Positions 55,283-63,765 of a DNA stretch of 64,000 nt are shown here, one piece after another. The stretch spans positions 434,001-498,000 of the forward strand of contig NZ_SRZY01000023.1 of the NCBI RefSeq assembly GCF_006476045.1, given 5' to 3'. Both the position numbers and the translations under genes were made by a program. Below the pieces are notes generated by a model. That model was not told the origin of the DNA. It saw only the letters and a list, made by a program, of their open reading frames with translations, and searched no databases. This DNA comes from Sphingobacterium lumbrici. GTDB lineage: Bacteria > Bacteroidota > Bacteroidia > Sphingobacteriales > Sphingobacteriaceae. Every line of letters begins with the position of its first letter. The first letter of the stretch is position 1.

Positions 55283-55362
55283 TTGGGGAGAATCTGCATT
55301 ACAATATGCAATAGTAGTTAATAATTTCTAAATAATAAAAACGTTCTGCGCTAGACACCAAC

Positions 55363-55494
55363 ATGAATCTTATAAAGTATGCCGGCTATTATGATGACCT
55401 TTTAGATTTTACCCTTCACAAAGACGTTTTTGGTTTCTTTCAACTTCGCTGTAAGCTGATAAAAGGGATTCAAGAAACCACCGGTTGTATTTAG
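55363..55494 (+). other. Orphan 43-codon frame at the edge of the decayed cluster
   Basis: Encodes MNLIKYAGYYDDLLDFTLHK and continues to a TAG at 55492. The pattern LLDF-x-L-x-K-x-VF-x-FF is faintly like the N-terminus of ISAon1-type transposase accessory proteins, but too short for a call. If correct, an insertion sequence may have helped to remove the neighbouring genes. Confidence 0.2.
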
Positions 55495-55538
55495 GCATTG
55501 TGGAGATCCCACTGTTTACAGAACGGATTTGACTATAT

Positions 55539-55652
55539 CTATATCAATCCCCTGGCTTTAATTGCTAAATACTTATTTACAGCATTGATACTAAGGCTTT
55601 CAGGTGTGGTATAGACCACTTGTAACCCGTTGCGTGTGAGTTCCTGTTCATA
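55539..55652 (-). pseudogene. C-terminal fragment of a DUF58 protein
   Basis: The minus strand encodes [20 protein letters not shown] and continues SINAVNKYLAIKARGLI, then TAG at 55539-55541. This is the typical C-terminus of DUF58 proteins from the MoxR cluster (GIQ-x-x-x-TPE-NL-x-x-NTINKYLEIKARGL, from memory). The fragment is joined out of frame to the MoxR fragment at about 55650-55680. Confidence 0.65.
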
Positions 55653-56052
55653 TACCGGGTATATGTACATCTATTTTAAATAAAAACCGGTCTAACTGGG
55701 CTTCTGGCAACCGATATGTTCCTTCGTGCTCGATAGGGTTCTGGGTAGCAAAAACAAGAAAAGGGCGAGTCAATGGATAGGTATGTCCATCCACCGTTAC
55801 CTGATTTTCGCTCATGCATTCAAATAATGCCGACTGTGTCTTGGCAGGAGCCCTATTAATTTCGTCGATGAGTACGATGTTTCCGAAAATAGGACCTTTC
55901 TTAAACTCAAATTCATTTGTTTTCAAATCCAGAATAGCGGACCCTGTAACATCGGAAGGCATCAAATCGGGTGTAAATTGGATCCGCTTGAATTCGCTAT
56001 TGATTGTTTTGGCAATCAGTTTGGCAGTTAGCGTTTTGGCTACCCCGGGCAA
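55648..56052 (-). pseudogene. Internal fragment of a MoxR-family AAA+ ATPase
   Basis: The frame carries the Walker A remnant [16 protein letters not shown], Walker [21 protein letters not shown], and [27 protein letters not shown]. It lacks about 45 residues at the N-terminus, cut right inside Walker A, and about 130 at the C-terminus, where it runs into DUF58 sequence. An ATPase without a complete P-loop would not work. Confidence 0.85.
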
Positions 56053-56515
56053 ACGGCTAATGAAAGTGAAAGTCGTAAAGATTGATGGGACACGCGCTAC
56101 CTTTTATCAATATTTTATCCGTTGGATCAGCAATACCGTGGATATCTTTTTAAGTATGGGCGGATTGGGTATACTGAGTATCATTCTTACGAAAAATAGC
56201 CAACGACTTGGTGACTTAGCCGCTGATACCACCGTAATTAATATTAAGGAAGATCTGAACTTAAAGGTAACGTTGTTTGAAGAGCTAACAGCGGAACACC
56301 GGGTGACCTACCCGGAGGTAGTCAGGCTGACGGATCAGGATGTCAACCAGATTAAAGAGATTTTTGAAACGGCAAAAAGTCGAAAAAATTACGGCATTGT
56401 TTTAGCACTCGCCACACGCGTGGAGATCCTGTTGGGTATAAAATCGCAGCTTGCGCCAGAAGATTTTATACCCCTGATTATACAAGATCATTATTACATA
56501 TACAGAGACAAATAG
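56048..56515 (+). pseudogene. C-terminal fragment of an RDD-family membrane protein
   Basis: From 56048 the plus strand reads [20 protein letters not shown], a membrane segment (VDIFLSMGGLGILSIIL), QRLGDLAADTTVINI, then a charged cytoplasmic tail to a stop at 56513-56515. In full-length RDD proteins this follows two membrane helices, which are missing here. The open frame continues upstream through sequence that is antisense MoxR, so no longer protein should be annotated. An internal ATG at 56060 could still start a 151-residue product. Confidence 0.75.
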
Positions 56516-56523
56516 CCTCGATA

Positions 56524-57414
56524 TTATAAAGAGGCTGAGGCCGAAGATGTCTGTACTTGTCTGTCAACCTTCTTCACCAATCCCTGTAATACATTCCCCG
56601 GACCTACTTCCACAAAGGCTTCCGCTCCATCTGTCAACATAAGCTGAACAGTTTGCGTCCACCGTACCGCTCCCGTCAATTGAGCGATCAGGTTAGCTTT
56701 TATCTGCGTCGGATCGGTATACGGTTTAGCATCTACATTTTGATAAATTGGGCAAGAAGGCGCTTTGATTTCTGTGGCCTCAATAGCTGCCTGTAATTCT
56801 ACTTTCGCAGGTTCCATTAAAGGAGAGTGGAAAGCACCGCCGACATTTAATTTCAGTGCACGTTTGGCACCTGCCTCCGTCAACAACGCACAGGCCTTGT
56901 CAACGCCAACTATGGATCCCGAAATCACCAACTGTCCCGGACAGTTATAATTGGCAGCCACGACTACATCTTCAATCTGCGCGCAGATCTTTTCTACCGT
57001 CTCATCGTCTAAACCTAGTATTGCCGCCATTGTCGAAGGTTCTAACTCACACGCTTTCTGCATGGCGTTGGCACGTTGCGACACTAATTTTAAGCCATCT
57101 TCAAAAGACAATGCGCCTGCAGCGACTAAAGCAGAGAACTCACCCAATGAATGTCCGGCCACCATCGAAGGCTGGAAAGATGTTCCCAAAGCTTTGGCTA
57201 AGATAACCGAATGTAAGAATATCGCAGGCTGCGTAACGTTAGTCTGTTTCAAATCCTCATCGGTTCCACTAAACATGATATCCGTAATACGAAATCCTAA
57301 TATTTCGTTTGCCTGCTCAAATAAAGCTTTCGATTCTTCGCTCGAGGCATAAAGATCCTGTCCCATTCCTACAAACTGAGCACCTTGCCCAGGAAAAATA
57401 TATGCTGTTTTCAT
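56524..57414 (-). CDS. fabD: Malonyl-CoA:ACP transacylase
   Basis: 296 residues. It loads malonate onto acyl carrier protein for fatty acid synthesis. FPGQGAQFVGMGQDLY at the N-terminus, the nucleophile serine in VAGHSLGEFSALVAAGAL (about residue 90), QKACELEPSTMAAILGL, and the catalytic histidine in GGAFHSPLME. Complete. The last 10 residues (TSSASASL) are a low-complexity tail. Confidence 0.96.
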   Translation of the reverse strand: MKTAYIFPGQGAQFVGMGQDLYASSEESKALFEQANEILGFRITDIMFSGTDEDLKQTNVTQPAIFLHSVILAKALGTSFQPSMVAGHSLGEFSALVAAGALSFEDGLKLVSQRANAMQKACELEPSTMAAILGLDDETVEKICAQIEDVVVAANYNCPGQLVISGSIVGVDKACALLTEAGAKRALKLNVGGAFHSPLMEPAKVELQAAIEATEIKAPSCPIYQNVDAKPYTDPTQIKANLIAQLTGAVRWTQTVQLMLTDGAEAFVEVGPGNVLQGLVKKVDRQVQTSSASASL

Positions 57415-57432
57415 CTAAAAAATTAATAGGTA

Positions 57433-57449
57433 AAAAGTCAAAATTAAAA
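57433..57449 (-). repeat. T-rich leader repeat, copy 2
   Basis: The minus strand reads TTTTAATTTTGACTTTT, about 20 bases before fabD. It is an exact copy of 15276-15292, at a similar distance and orientation to its gene. Confidence 0.5.
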
Positions 57450-57475
57450 AATAAAAATCACAACGGTGCAATCTA

Positions 57476-58708
57476 TCAATCCTCAGGCACAAAAGCCAGG
57501 GATGCCATCATTGACTCGTCTAAAAATTCCTGGGATAAAGCGAGGATATCCATTGCACACACTTCATCTATCTTTAAAAACACCTCTTCGAGCGAGATGA
57601 CTCTATCGTAATCGATCATATTTTTCGCTTCGGCAATGATCATACTCATACGATTTTCTTCAGCAAGGGCGATCTGCCCCTTGAATTTTTGTTTGGCACG
57701 CTGCAACTGATAGGCTGAGATAGGCTGGCTTTTCAGCGTATCAAGTTCTTTTTTTACTAAACGTACAGCCTTATTTAACTTCTCCTCATCCGTACCCAGA
57801 TAGATACTAAAATTGCCGGTATCACTATAAAGTGTTAGATTCGATTCAATGGTGTAGGCAATACCGTGCTTTTCACGGATTCCAAGATTTAAGATGGAAC
57901 TCATTCCAATACCGCCAAGCATATTGTTAAGCAATAACATGGCCGTTTTGCGGTCGTCATAAATACCGAATGTTTGCTTACCCAACATATAATGGGCTTG
58001 ATTTATTGGTTTATGCACAACGATCGTATTCAATTCACTACCCGTAACCAGATCATTTCTCTTAGCCGGTACATTTCTTTTAATCTTACCAAAGATTTTA
58101 TTGGCGACACGTTCCATTTGTGATTTGGTATAACTGCCCGCTACCGCTATAATTATTTCTTCAGTATTATAGTTAGAAAGCATGAAATCATAAACGTCTT
58201 TCTTGGCAATGCTCTTCAGATCAGATTCCAAGCCCAGGATATTATGCCCTAAACCTGAATTTGCAAACAGTAGGTCTTCGAAATCATCCATAATAGACTC
58301 TTCAGGACTATCTAGATAAGAGGCTATTTCATCCAATATCACTCCTTTTTCTTTTTCCATTTCATGTTCCGGAAAAGTAGAATGAAAAAGCACGTCTTCA
58401 AACAAATCCAATGCCCTTTCTAAATAGGGATTCAAAAATGACGCGTGGATACAGGTATATTCTTTGGTTGTATAAGCATTCAGATCACCCCCTACCTGTT
58501 CTAATCGGTTTAAGATTTGATTGGTAGAACGTCGTTCTGTACGTTTAAACAGTAAATGTTCAATAAAATGGGCAACACCATACTTTCCCTCCACCTCATG
58601 ACGCGATCCCGCATTCACGATCATACACGTGTGGGTAATCGAAGAATCTTGTTGGTGTAATAATATGCGTATTCCGTTATCCAATCGGATAAGATTTAAT
58701 TCCTGCAT
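57476..58708 (-). CDS. M16-family zinc peptidase (pitrilysin/processing peptidase-like)
   Basis: 410 residues. It has the inverted zinc motif HxxEH (AHFIEHLLFKRTERRS, about residue 47) and the downstream glutamate region EKEKGVILDEIASYLDSPEE. The second half has the noncatalytic M16 lobe. No signal peptide, so cytoplasmic. Such proteins are similar to mitochondrial processing peptidase; bacterial substrates are mostly unknown. Confidence 0.92.
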   Translation of the reverse strand: MQELNLIRLDNGIRILLHQQDSSITHTCMIVNAGSRHEVEGKYGVAHFIEHLLFKRTERRSTNQILNRLEQVGGDLNAYTTKEYTCIHASFLNPYLERALDLFEDVLFHSTFPEHEMEKEKGVILDEIASYLDSPEESIMDDFEDLLFANSGLGHNILGLESDLKSIAKKDVYDFMLSNYNTEEIIIAVAGSYTKSQMERVANKIFGKIKRNVPAKRNDLVTGSELNTIVVHKPINQAHYMLGKQTFGIYDDRKTAMLLLNNMLGGIGMSSILNLGIREKHGIAYTIESNLTLYSDTGNFSIYLGTDEEKLNKAVRLVKKELDTLKSQPISAYQLQRAKQKFKGQIALAEENRMSMIIAEAKNMIDYDRVISLEEVFLKIDEVCAMDILALSQEFLDESMMASLAFVPED

Positions 58709-58756
58709 TCAAAAATGAAATTAAAATGTTTGCAAAGCTACATAATTAAATACAAA

Positions 58757-58780
58757 ACGGCCGAAGTACCCTTCAGCCGT
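58757..58780 (-). terminator. Terminator of the CBM9/receptor operon
   Basis: ACGGCCGAAG (58757-58766) pairs with CTTCAGCCGT (58771-58780), with one mismatch/wobble, 4-base loop; on the minus strand followed by TTTTGTATTT. It lies 20 bases after the receptor gene. Confidence 0.75.
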
Positions 58781-58800
58781 TCCTGTTATCACGCGCATAA

Positions 58801-61629
58801 TTACATCCTAGGCCGACGCATTCCACCTGGGAACGAACTGCCCGTATCAGGTGCTATACCCGAAAACTTTTGCAGCTTGAAAGTAAAGGTAAGCATGAAA
58901 TACCGAGCTAGACGGTTCGTTCTGCTATCCGTCAAAATCTCACCCACAGTACGATCAATATTTGTTTGTTGGTTCAATAAATCAAAGCCCTGCAAACGTA
59001 TTGTCGCACGTTGATCCCTCATAAACCTTTGCTCTATATAAGTATTCAATATAAAAGGATTTGCGTTCGTACGATATCCTTTATTAAACTCTTTGGCCAC
59101 ATCTGCTCCAAATATTGTAGTAGGGGTAATATTTACGGAGCCAATAATAGAAGGTGTTAACTTAGAAGTATTCGGTGATTCAAAATCCTGCAAAGTAGAA
59201 TTAGAAATGTTGTATGCATAACGTACCCCCGGATTGATTTCTAAATTTTCTGAGGGATTATAGCGAAAGAATAACATTTGGCTAATTATCATATTGTTTG
59301 TTACAGCTTTCAGAAACTCTCCTCCGGTAATGCTAGTATTCAAATAAGAAATACCTTTGTTGAAACTCACTCCACCACCGTACATGATATTGTATGTTTT
59401 TTCTTTTAAAGATCTACCAAAGTGATAAAAAGAGTTGATTGAATATATAGGATCAGACTCATTTTTATAACCTACCTGTTGGTATAGACCATCGCCTTCA
59501 ACTGTATAGCGCCTATTCATTGATACGATTCTGTCTTGTGTTAGTTCAGTCCGAATCGTAGCAAAAAATGTTTTCCCTTTTTGAAAATCACCTGAGCGAA
59601 AACGTAAATTCATGGAGTGTCTAAACTCCGGATCTAATTCCGGATTACCTATAGTAATATTTGTTCTATTAGTCGACACTTCAAACGGGAGAATTTGTGA
59701 AACCCCTGGTTCTGAAGAACGACCAGAATAATTCAAAGTCAAGTTAGACTGCCTAGAGAACTTATATTCAAATCTAGCGATCGGAATAATATTGAAGTTA
59801 GAGCGATCAATTAATGCTGTTTCCGTTGCCGAGAAAGCATCACCTTTCAACTGCGAAGGTTGTACAGAGGCGCCTAAAGAATATTTAATTTTATCATTTT
59901 CAAACATATAACTTGCACCTACACGGTGTGTTGTAAACTTATAGTCATAATCGTACGCGTAGTTTAAACCAGGTGTAGTTAATGGATTACCATCCTTATC
60001 CACTCCTCTCTGATGATTGGAGTTATCATAATCATTTGTATTTACATCATATGATATTTCTAATTTACTTTTTTCAGTTAGCGGTTCTATATAGGATAAC
60101 GTAGCCCCCGCATTCCAACTCTTATTTTCTATCTCACGTAATGTCAGTTCAAAAATCTCATTAATCGGCTCATTCTGATTAGCAGGATCATAAACCAAAC
60201 GATCCAAAATCTGGTCTAACTCATTTTTCGTTACCGCATTGTCGTAGTTGAAATTGAAAAACAAATTTCTACCCTTGTCATTTAATTTTCGATTATATAA
60301 GCCCGAAAAGTTATATCGTGGCGAATTCACATCGCCTGTCGAAGCTTGATCCTGAATATTATCTAACAAGCTTTCTTTATAAAAAATTGATTTTGACAGA
60401 TTATCAGTTTGATTCTTGTTAAACGCAATTTGAGGTGTCAATTTAATGTAATCTTTATCTGAAATATTCCATTCCAAATTCCCTTCAAAACGGTGATTCG
60501 CACGAATACTGTTATTATCCTGATCGGATTCCTCAGTCAGGTCTTGACCGATGTATTCGGTAAAAGAATTGGAAAGTGTATTATTATCATCCCGACCAAA
60601 AGAATAACTTCCGTAAACTTTTAACTTATCGCTAAAATCGTGACGCATATTCAGCCCTACCGATCCAGTGTTAGTAATACCTTGTGAACCGCCAAACATT
60701 CCACTACCTCCGCGGCCACCTGCACCACCTTGGCGACCACGTGCACCACCACCGATGGAATTGAAGTCGAAAAGACTAGCATTCATATTGTTCAGATTGC
60801 CTAAGAAGGAAATTTGTGTCTTATCTCTAAAACCCATCACCATTCCTGTGGCTTGGTAACGCTCTTCGGTACCCCCACCAACGCGAAGTGTAGTAGCATA
60901 TCCCTTGTTATACTGTGGGTCAATTTGGATATTCAGCACCTTCGTTGACTCTCCCGACCTATTTCCGGTAAGATTTGCCATATCCCCATAATCATCTACC
61001 ACTTGTATCTTTTCAATGATATTTGCGGGCAAGTTTTGAGTAGCTGTTTTCACATCACCGCCAAAGAAATCTTTACCATTAATACGCACTCTTGTAATTG
61101 CTTCTCCCTGAGCGGTAACATTTCCATCCTTGTCGACTTCTACTCCCTGCAATTTCTTCAATGCATCTTCTGCTACTGAACCTTCTCTTAATTTTAAATC
61201 TCTAGTTGAGTATTCTACCGTATCACCTTTTACCTGAACGGTGATCACACCACTAACAACCACTTCCTCCAACATATTTGGGATCCCTTTGAGTTCGAAA
61301 GAAGGGATAATCATTTTCTGCTCCCCTATCGGAAAGGTAAATTCCTTTTCGAAGGCCTCGAATCCTAAGCTCACAATCCGAATTTTAAATTGGTTACCCT
61401 TTACATTATTAAATGTATATATGCCGGCTTGGGAAGAACTTGTCCCTAACGAATCTTGATCCGACACCAATAACACTGAAGCACCTGCCACTATTCGCGA
61501 AAGTGAATCTCTCAGCATACCTTGCACTATTTTTCCCGTCTGTGCATGGATAGAACCCGTACCCGTTAACAAGAAGATAAGAAATAAGGATTTTAATAAA
61601 CGACTCATATTATTTGATTTTCTCTTCAT
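58801..61629 (-). CDS. TonB-receptor-like outer-membrane beta-barrel protein
   Basis: 942 residues. Signal peptide LFLIFLLTGTGSIHAQ, carboxypeptidase-regulatory-like domain (QGMLRDSLSRIVAGASVLLV), a plug-like domain (EDALKKLQGVEVDKDGNVTA, RVRINGKDFFGGDVKTATQN) and a long barrel with a beta-hairpin periodicity, as in the outer-membrane beta-barrel family 3. A glycine/arginine-rich insertion of about 25 residues (GGGARGRQGGAGGRGGSG) lies early in the barrel, and the C-terminus ends in PGGMRRPRM, without the usual terminal aromatic residue. Start alternatively at 61608 (MSRLLKSLF). Four bases after the CBM9-like gene. No SusD partner. Confidence 0.85.
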   Translation of the reverse strand: MKRKSNNMSRLLKSLFLIFLLTGTGSIHAQTGKIVQGMLRDSLSRIVAGASVLLVSDQDSLGTSSSQAGIYTFNNVKGNQFKIRIVSLGFEAFEKEFTFPIGEQKMIIPSFELKGIPNMLEEVVVSGVITVQVKGDTVEYSTRDLKLREGSVAEDALKKLQGVEVDKDGNVTAQGEAITRVRINGKDFFGGDVKTATQNLPANIIEKIQVVDDYGDMANLTGNRSGESTKVLNIQIDPQYNKGYATTLRVGGGTEERYQATGMVMGFRDKTQISFLGNLNNMNASLFDFNSIGGGARGRQGGAGGRGGSGMFGGSQGITNTGSVGLNMRHDFSDKLKVYGSYSFGRDDNNTLSNSFTEYIGQDLTEESDQDNNSIRANHRFEGNLEWNISDKDYIKLTPQIAFNKNQTDNLSKSIFYKESLLDNIQDQASTGDVNSPRYNFSGLYNRKLNDKGRNLFFNFNYDNAVTKNELDQILDRLVYDPANQNEPINEIFELTLREIENKSWNAGATLSYIEPLTEKSKLEISYDVNTNDYDNSNHQRGVDKDGNPLTTPGLNYAYDYDYKFTTHRVGASYMFENDKIKYSLGASVQPSQLKGDAFSATETALIDRSNFNIIPIARFEYKFSRQSNLTLNYSGRSSEPGVSQILPFEVSTNRTNITIGNPELDPEFRHSMNLRFRSGDFQKGKTFFATIRTELTQDRIVSMNRRYTVEGDGLYQQVGYKNESDPIYSINSFYHFGRSLKEKTYNIMYGGGVSFNKGISYLNTSITGGEFLKAVTNNMIISQMLFFRYNPSENLEINPGVRYAYNISNSTLQDFESPNTSKLTPSIIGSVNITPTTIFGADVAKEFNKGYRTNANPFILNTYIEQRFMRDQRATIRLQGFDLLNQQTNIDRTVGEILTDSRTNRLARYFMLTFTFKLQKFSGIAPDTGSSFPGGMRRPRM

Positions 61630-61633
61630 TTTA

Positions 61634-62368
61634 CTATTTTACTTTACCAAAGATCCATACATCCGTTTTGAATTTATACGGGTTACGAACGGTTGCCGTG
61701 GGTTGTACCCTACCGTATATGGAGTATGGTGTATTCACAGACCTACTCTTGGCCATCTTCTGTAGTTGAATAAATGTATTGTTTACAACAATTTGTACTG
61801 CGATCTCTTCCTCCTTAAACTCAATAAGATCTAACGGAATCATCGACTCATATACGAAGTTCTCATTGCTATCAAGTTTAACAACAGCTTTGACACCATA
61901 ACTATTTTTAAAAGAAAGAAGTCCGTCTACAACCCTTGAAAAACCGTTCAGATAGTAACCCCTGGAACTATTTAATAGCTCCAGCTGCAATGTTGAAAGA
62001 TCTAGGTCTTCGGTTTGCGACAGCGCGCGCAATCGCTCCCTGTCTGGGAAAGGGTATATAAGTCGAGCGCCATCTTTCTTTTTACGCGTATAACTAATAT
62101 TCACGATAATGCCATTTCGAATGGCTTCCTGCCTCAATGTAGGATCCTGTACACGTACCGCAACCAACAACTTATTTTCCTTTCTTACAACACCGAATAA
62201 CCATGCGTCACCTTCTACAGGAATTAATTGATCATTCCACTCTTTAAGGTCCCCATCCACTGTGATACTGGATATCGATTGAAAGGTATACACATCCGAC
62301 TTCTTCTTTTGCGAAAAAGTGACCAATGGTAAGCTACCTATAATTAACAAAACCCAAAATTTATTCAT
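61634..62368 (-). CDS. Secreted protein with CBM9-like domain
   Basis: About 244 residues from MNKFWVLLIIGSLPLVTFSQ, a signal peptide. After it comes SSITVDGDLKEWNDQLIPVEG, the entry strand typical of CBM9-like sugar-binding or envelope domains, then beta-rich sequence to DVWIFGKVK. ATGs at 62371 and 62443 are also open; 62368 or 62371 gives the clean signal peptide. Co-transcribed with the downstream receptor-like gene, suggesting that the two act together at the envelope. The ligand is not known. Confidence 0.7.
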   Translation of the reverse strand: MNKFWVLLIIGSLPLVTFSQKKKSDVYTFQSISSITVDGDLKEWNDQLIPVEGDAWLFGVVRKENKLLVAVRVQDPTLRQEAIRNGIIVNISYTRKKKDGARLIYPFPDRERLRALSQTEDLDLSTLQLELLNSSRGYYLNGFSRVVDGLLSFKNSYGVKAVVKLDSNENFVYESMIPLDLIEFKEEEIAVQIVVNNTFIQLQKMAKSRSVNTPYSIYGRVQPTATVRNPYKFKTDVWIFGKVK

Positions 62369-62519
62369 CATCGAATCTATCTGTATTTTATATATAGCAA
62401 AAACTGTGAAACTTATTTTAAACAAGTACATATCTTTGTACAAAAGAACAAATAAGTAACGTAAATTAATGTTAACAGCATTATATCACAGATAAGTTAC
62501 ACTTTTACACAGAAATACG

Positions 62520-63116
62520 ATGTTACTATCTCATTTTCAGTACACCTATATTGAAGCCGGCTGCGATGAAGCAGGACGAGGCTGTCTCGCCGGACCTGTT
62601 TTTGCAGCGGCCGTGATATTCCCACCTGAATACTGCAATCCCATTCTGAACGATTCGAAGAAACTGTCAGAAAAAAAACGAATAGAATTGCGTCCCGTCA
62701 TTGAGAATGAAGCTTTGGCCTTTGCCGTAGCCAGCGTCTCGCCACAAGATATTGACAAAATCAACATTCATAATGCTTCATACAAGGCTATGCATTTGGC
62801 GCTAGATGCCTTAACTGTAAAAGCCGAGTTCATCATTGTTGATGGCAATAGATTTATTCCCTATCAGGATATAAGACATGAGTGCATTATAAAAGGTGAC
62901 GGAAAATACCTGTCTATCGCCGCTGCTTCTATTTTAGCCAAAACCTATCGGGATGATTTCATGACTCACTTAGCCGCGGAGTATCCGTCGTACGATTGGA
63001 AATCCAATAAAGGATACCCAACTATAGCACATCGTAATGCTGTATTACAGCATGGTTTCACACCGCATCACCGCAAGACGTTCCGTGTTACGGATCCACA
63101 GTTAAAACTCTTTTAA
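62520..63116 (+). CDS. rnhB: Ribonuclease HII
   Basis: 198 residues. It removes ribonucleotides from DNA:RNA hybrids. The D-E-D-D metal ligands can be seen: AGCDEAGRGCLAGPVFAAAV (DE), FIIVDGNRFIPYQD (D), and AASILAKTYRDDFM (D). Ends VTDPQLKLF. Complete and typical length. Alone on the plus strand. Confidence 0.95.
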   Translation: MLLSHFQYTYIEAGCDEAGRGCLAGPVFAAAVIFPPEYCNPILNDSKKLSEKKRIELRPVIENEALAFAVASVSPQDIDKINIHNASYKAMHLALDALTVKAEFIIVDGNRFIPYQDIRHECIIKGDGKYLSIAAASILAKTYRDDFMTHLAAEYPSYDWKSNKGYPTIAHRNAVLQHGFTPHHRKTFRVTDPQLKLF

Positions 63117-63765
63117 AACCGGAAGAAGTCGTTCGAAAAGCACAATCTTGTCGGCATTGCATATTGAAGGAACAATTGCAGATTGGTTTGGGTCAAACTT
63201 TTGGGGGTCATAAAAAGGAAGGTATTTTTTAATCTATTTTTTGCGCCTCTTTCGCCGGCGCAGGGCGACTTCTTTTTTTATAAAAAGAAGGAAAAAATCG
63301 TCGCTCGAACCTTTTGGCCGTAGGGACAGTGCCTCCCAATGCTATTGCCAAAAGCTTCACAGGCGACGTTTGTCGTGTAAGAAAGGGTAGTGCATTTATT
63401 GTTAATATTTACTTTATACTTGAGCTGAATTGAAAAAAAACGGCCTTAGCGGATTTGGACGTGCAGGCAGCAGATGATGCGTTGCAGAAGCTTACAATTA
63501 CACTCAGCCAAGCAGATCTCAGCCCTTGCCGTGGGACAGAGCGGTGGAGGCCTAAGAGCTGCACACTGCATCATCGCATCGCCGAAACGACAAATACGGT
63601 ATCAGCCTTGATTTTTTGCTTCGTTTTTTATCAAGAAAAAATGAAGGCCCTGTCGCGGCGAGCGACAAACTGTCTAAAATAAACCTTCTTTTAACACCAA
63701 CAATTCTCCACAGAAAACCGAAACACGCACTTCTTCAATACCCTTACCCGGTTCCGCTTTATGCT
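63117..63765. repeat. Noncoding stretch with inverted repeat arms
   Basis: 649 bases between convergent rnhB and the YfhO-type gene. Arm A (63253-63300) contains AGGGCGACTTCTTTTTTTAT and an internal hairpin (CTTCTTTTT 63269-63277 with AAAAAGAAG 63282-63290). Arm B (63608-63658), read on the other strand, has AGGGCCTTCATTTTTTCTTG then GATAAAAAACGAAGCAAAAA. The two are clearly related and inverted. Between them are further small inverted pairs (CTTTTGGC/GCCAAAAG; GATGATGC/GCATCATC) and G+C-richer sequence than the flanks. No convincing coding region. Confidence 0.55.

Noticed and set aside
55814-56515. A single 233-codon open frame on the plus strand
   Set aside because: Its first 78 codons are the antisense of the MoxR fragment; only the part from 56048 has protein character (RDD tail).
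56513-56535. AGCCTC/GAGGCT stem between the RDD fragment and fabD
   Set aside because: Only six base pairs, overlapping the fabD stop region, without a T-tract.
63455-63682. A 75-codon frame in the noncoding island
   Set aside because: It runs through arm B of the inverted repeat, has no promoter, and its composition (many C, H, R, T) is that of translated repeat DNA.
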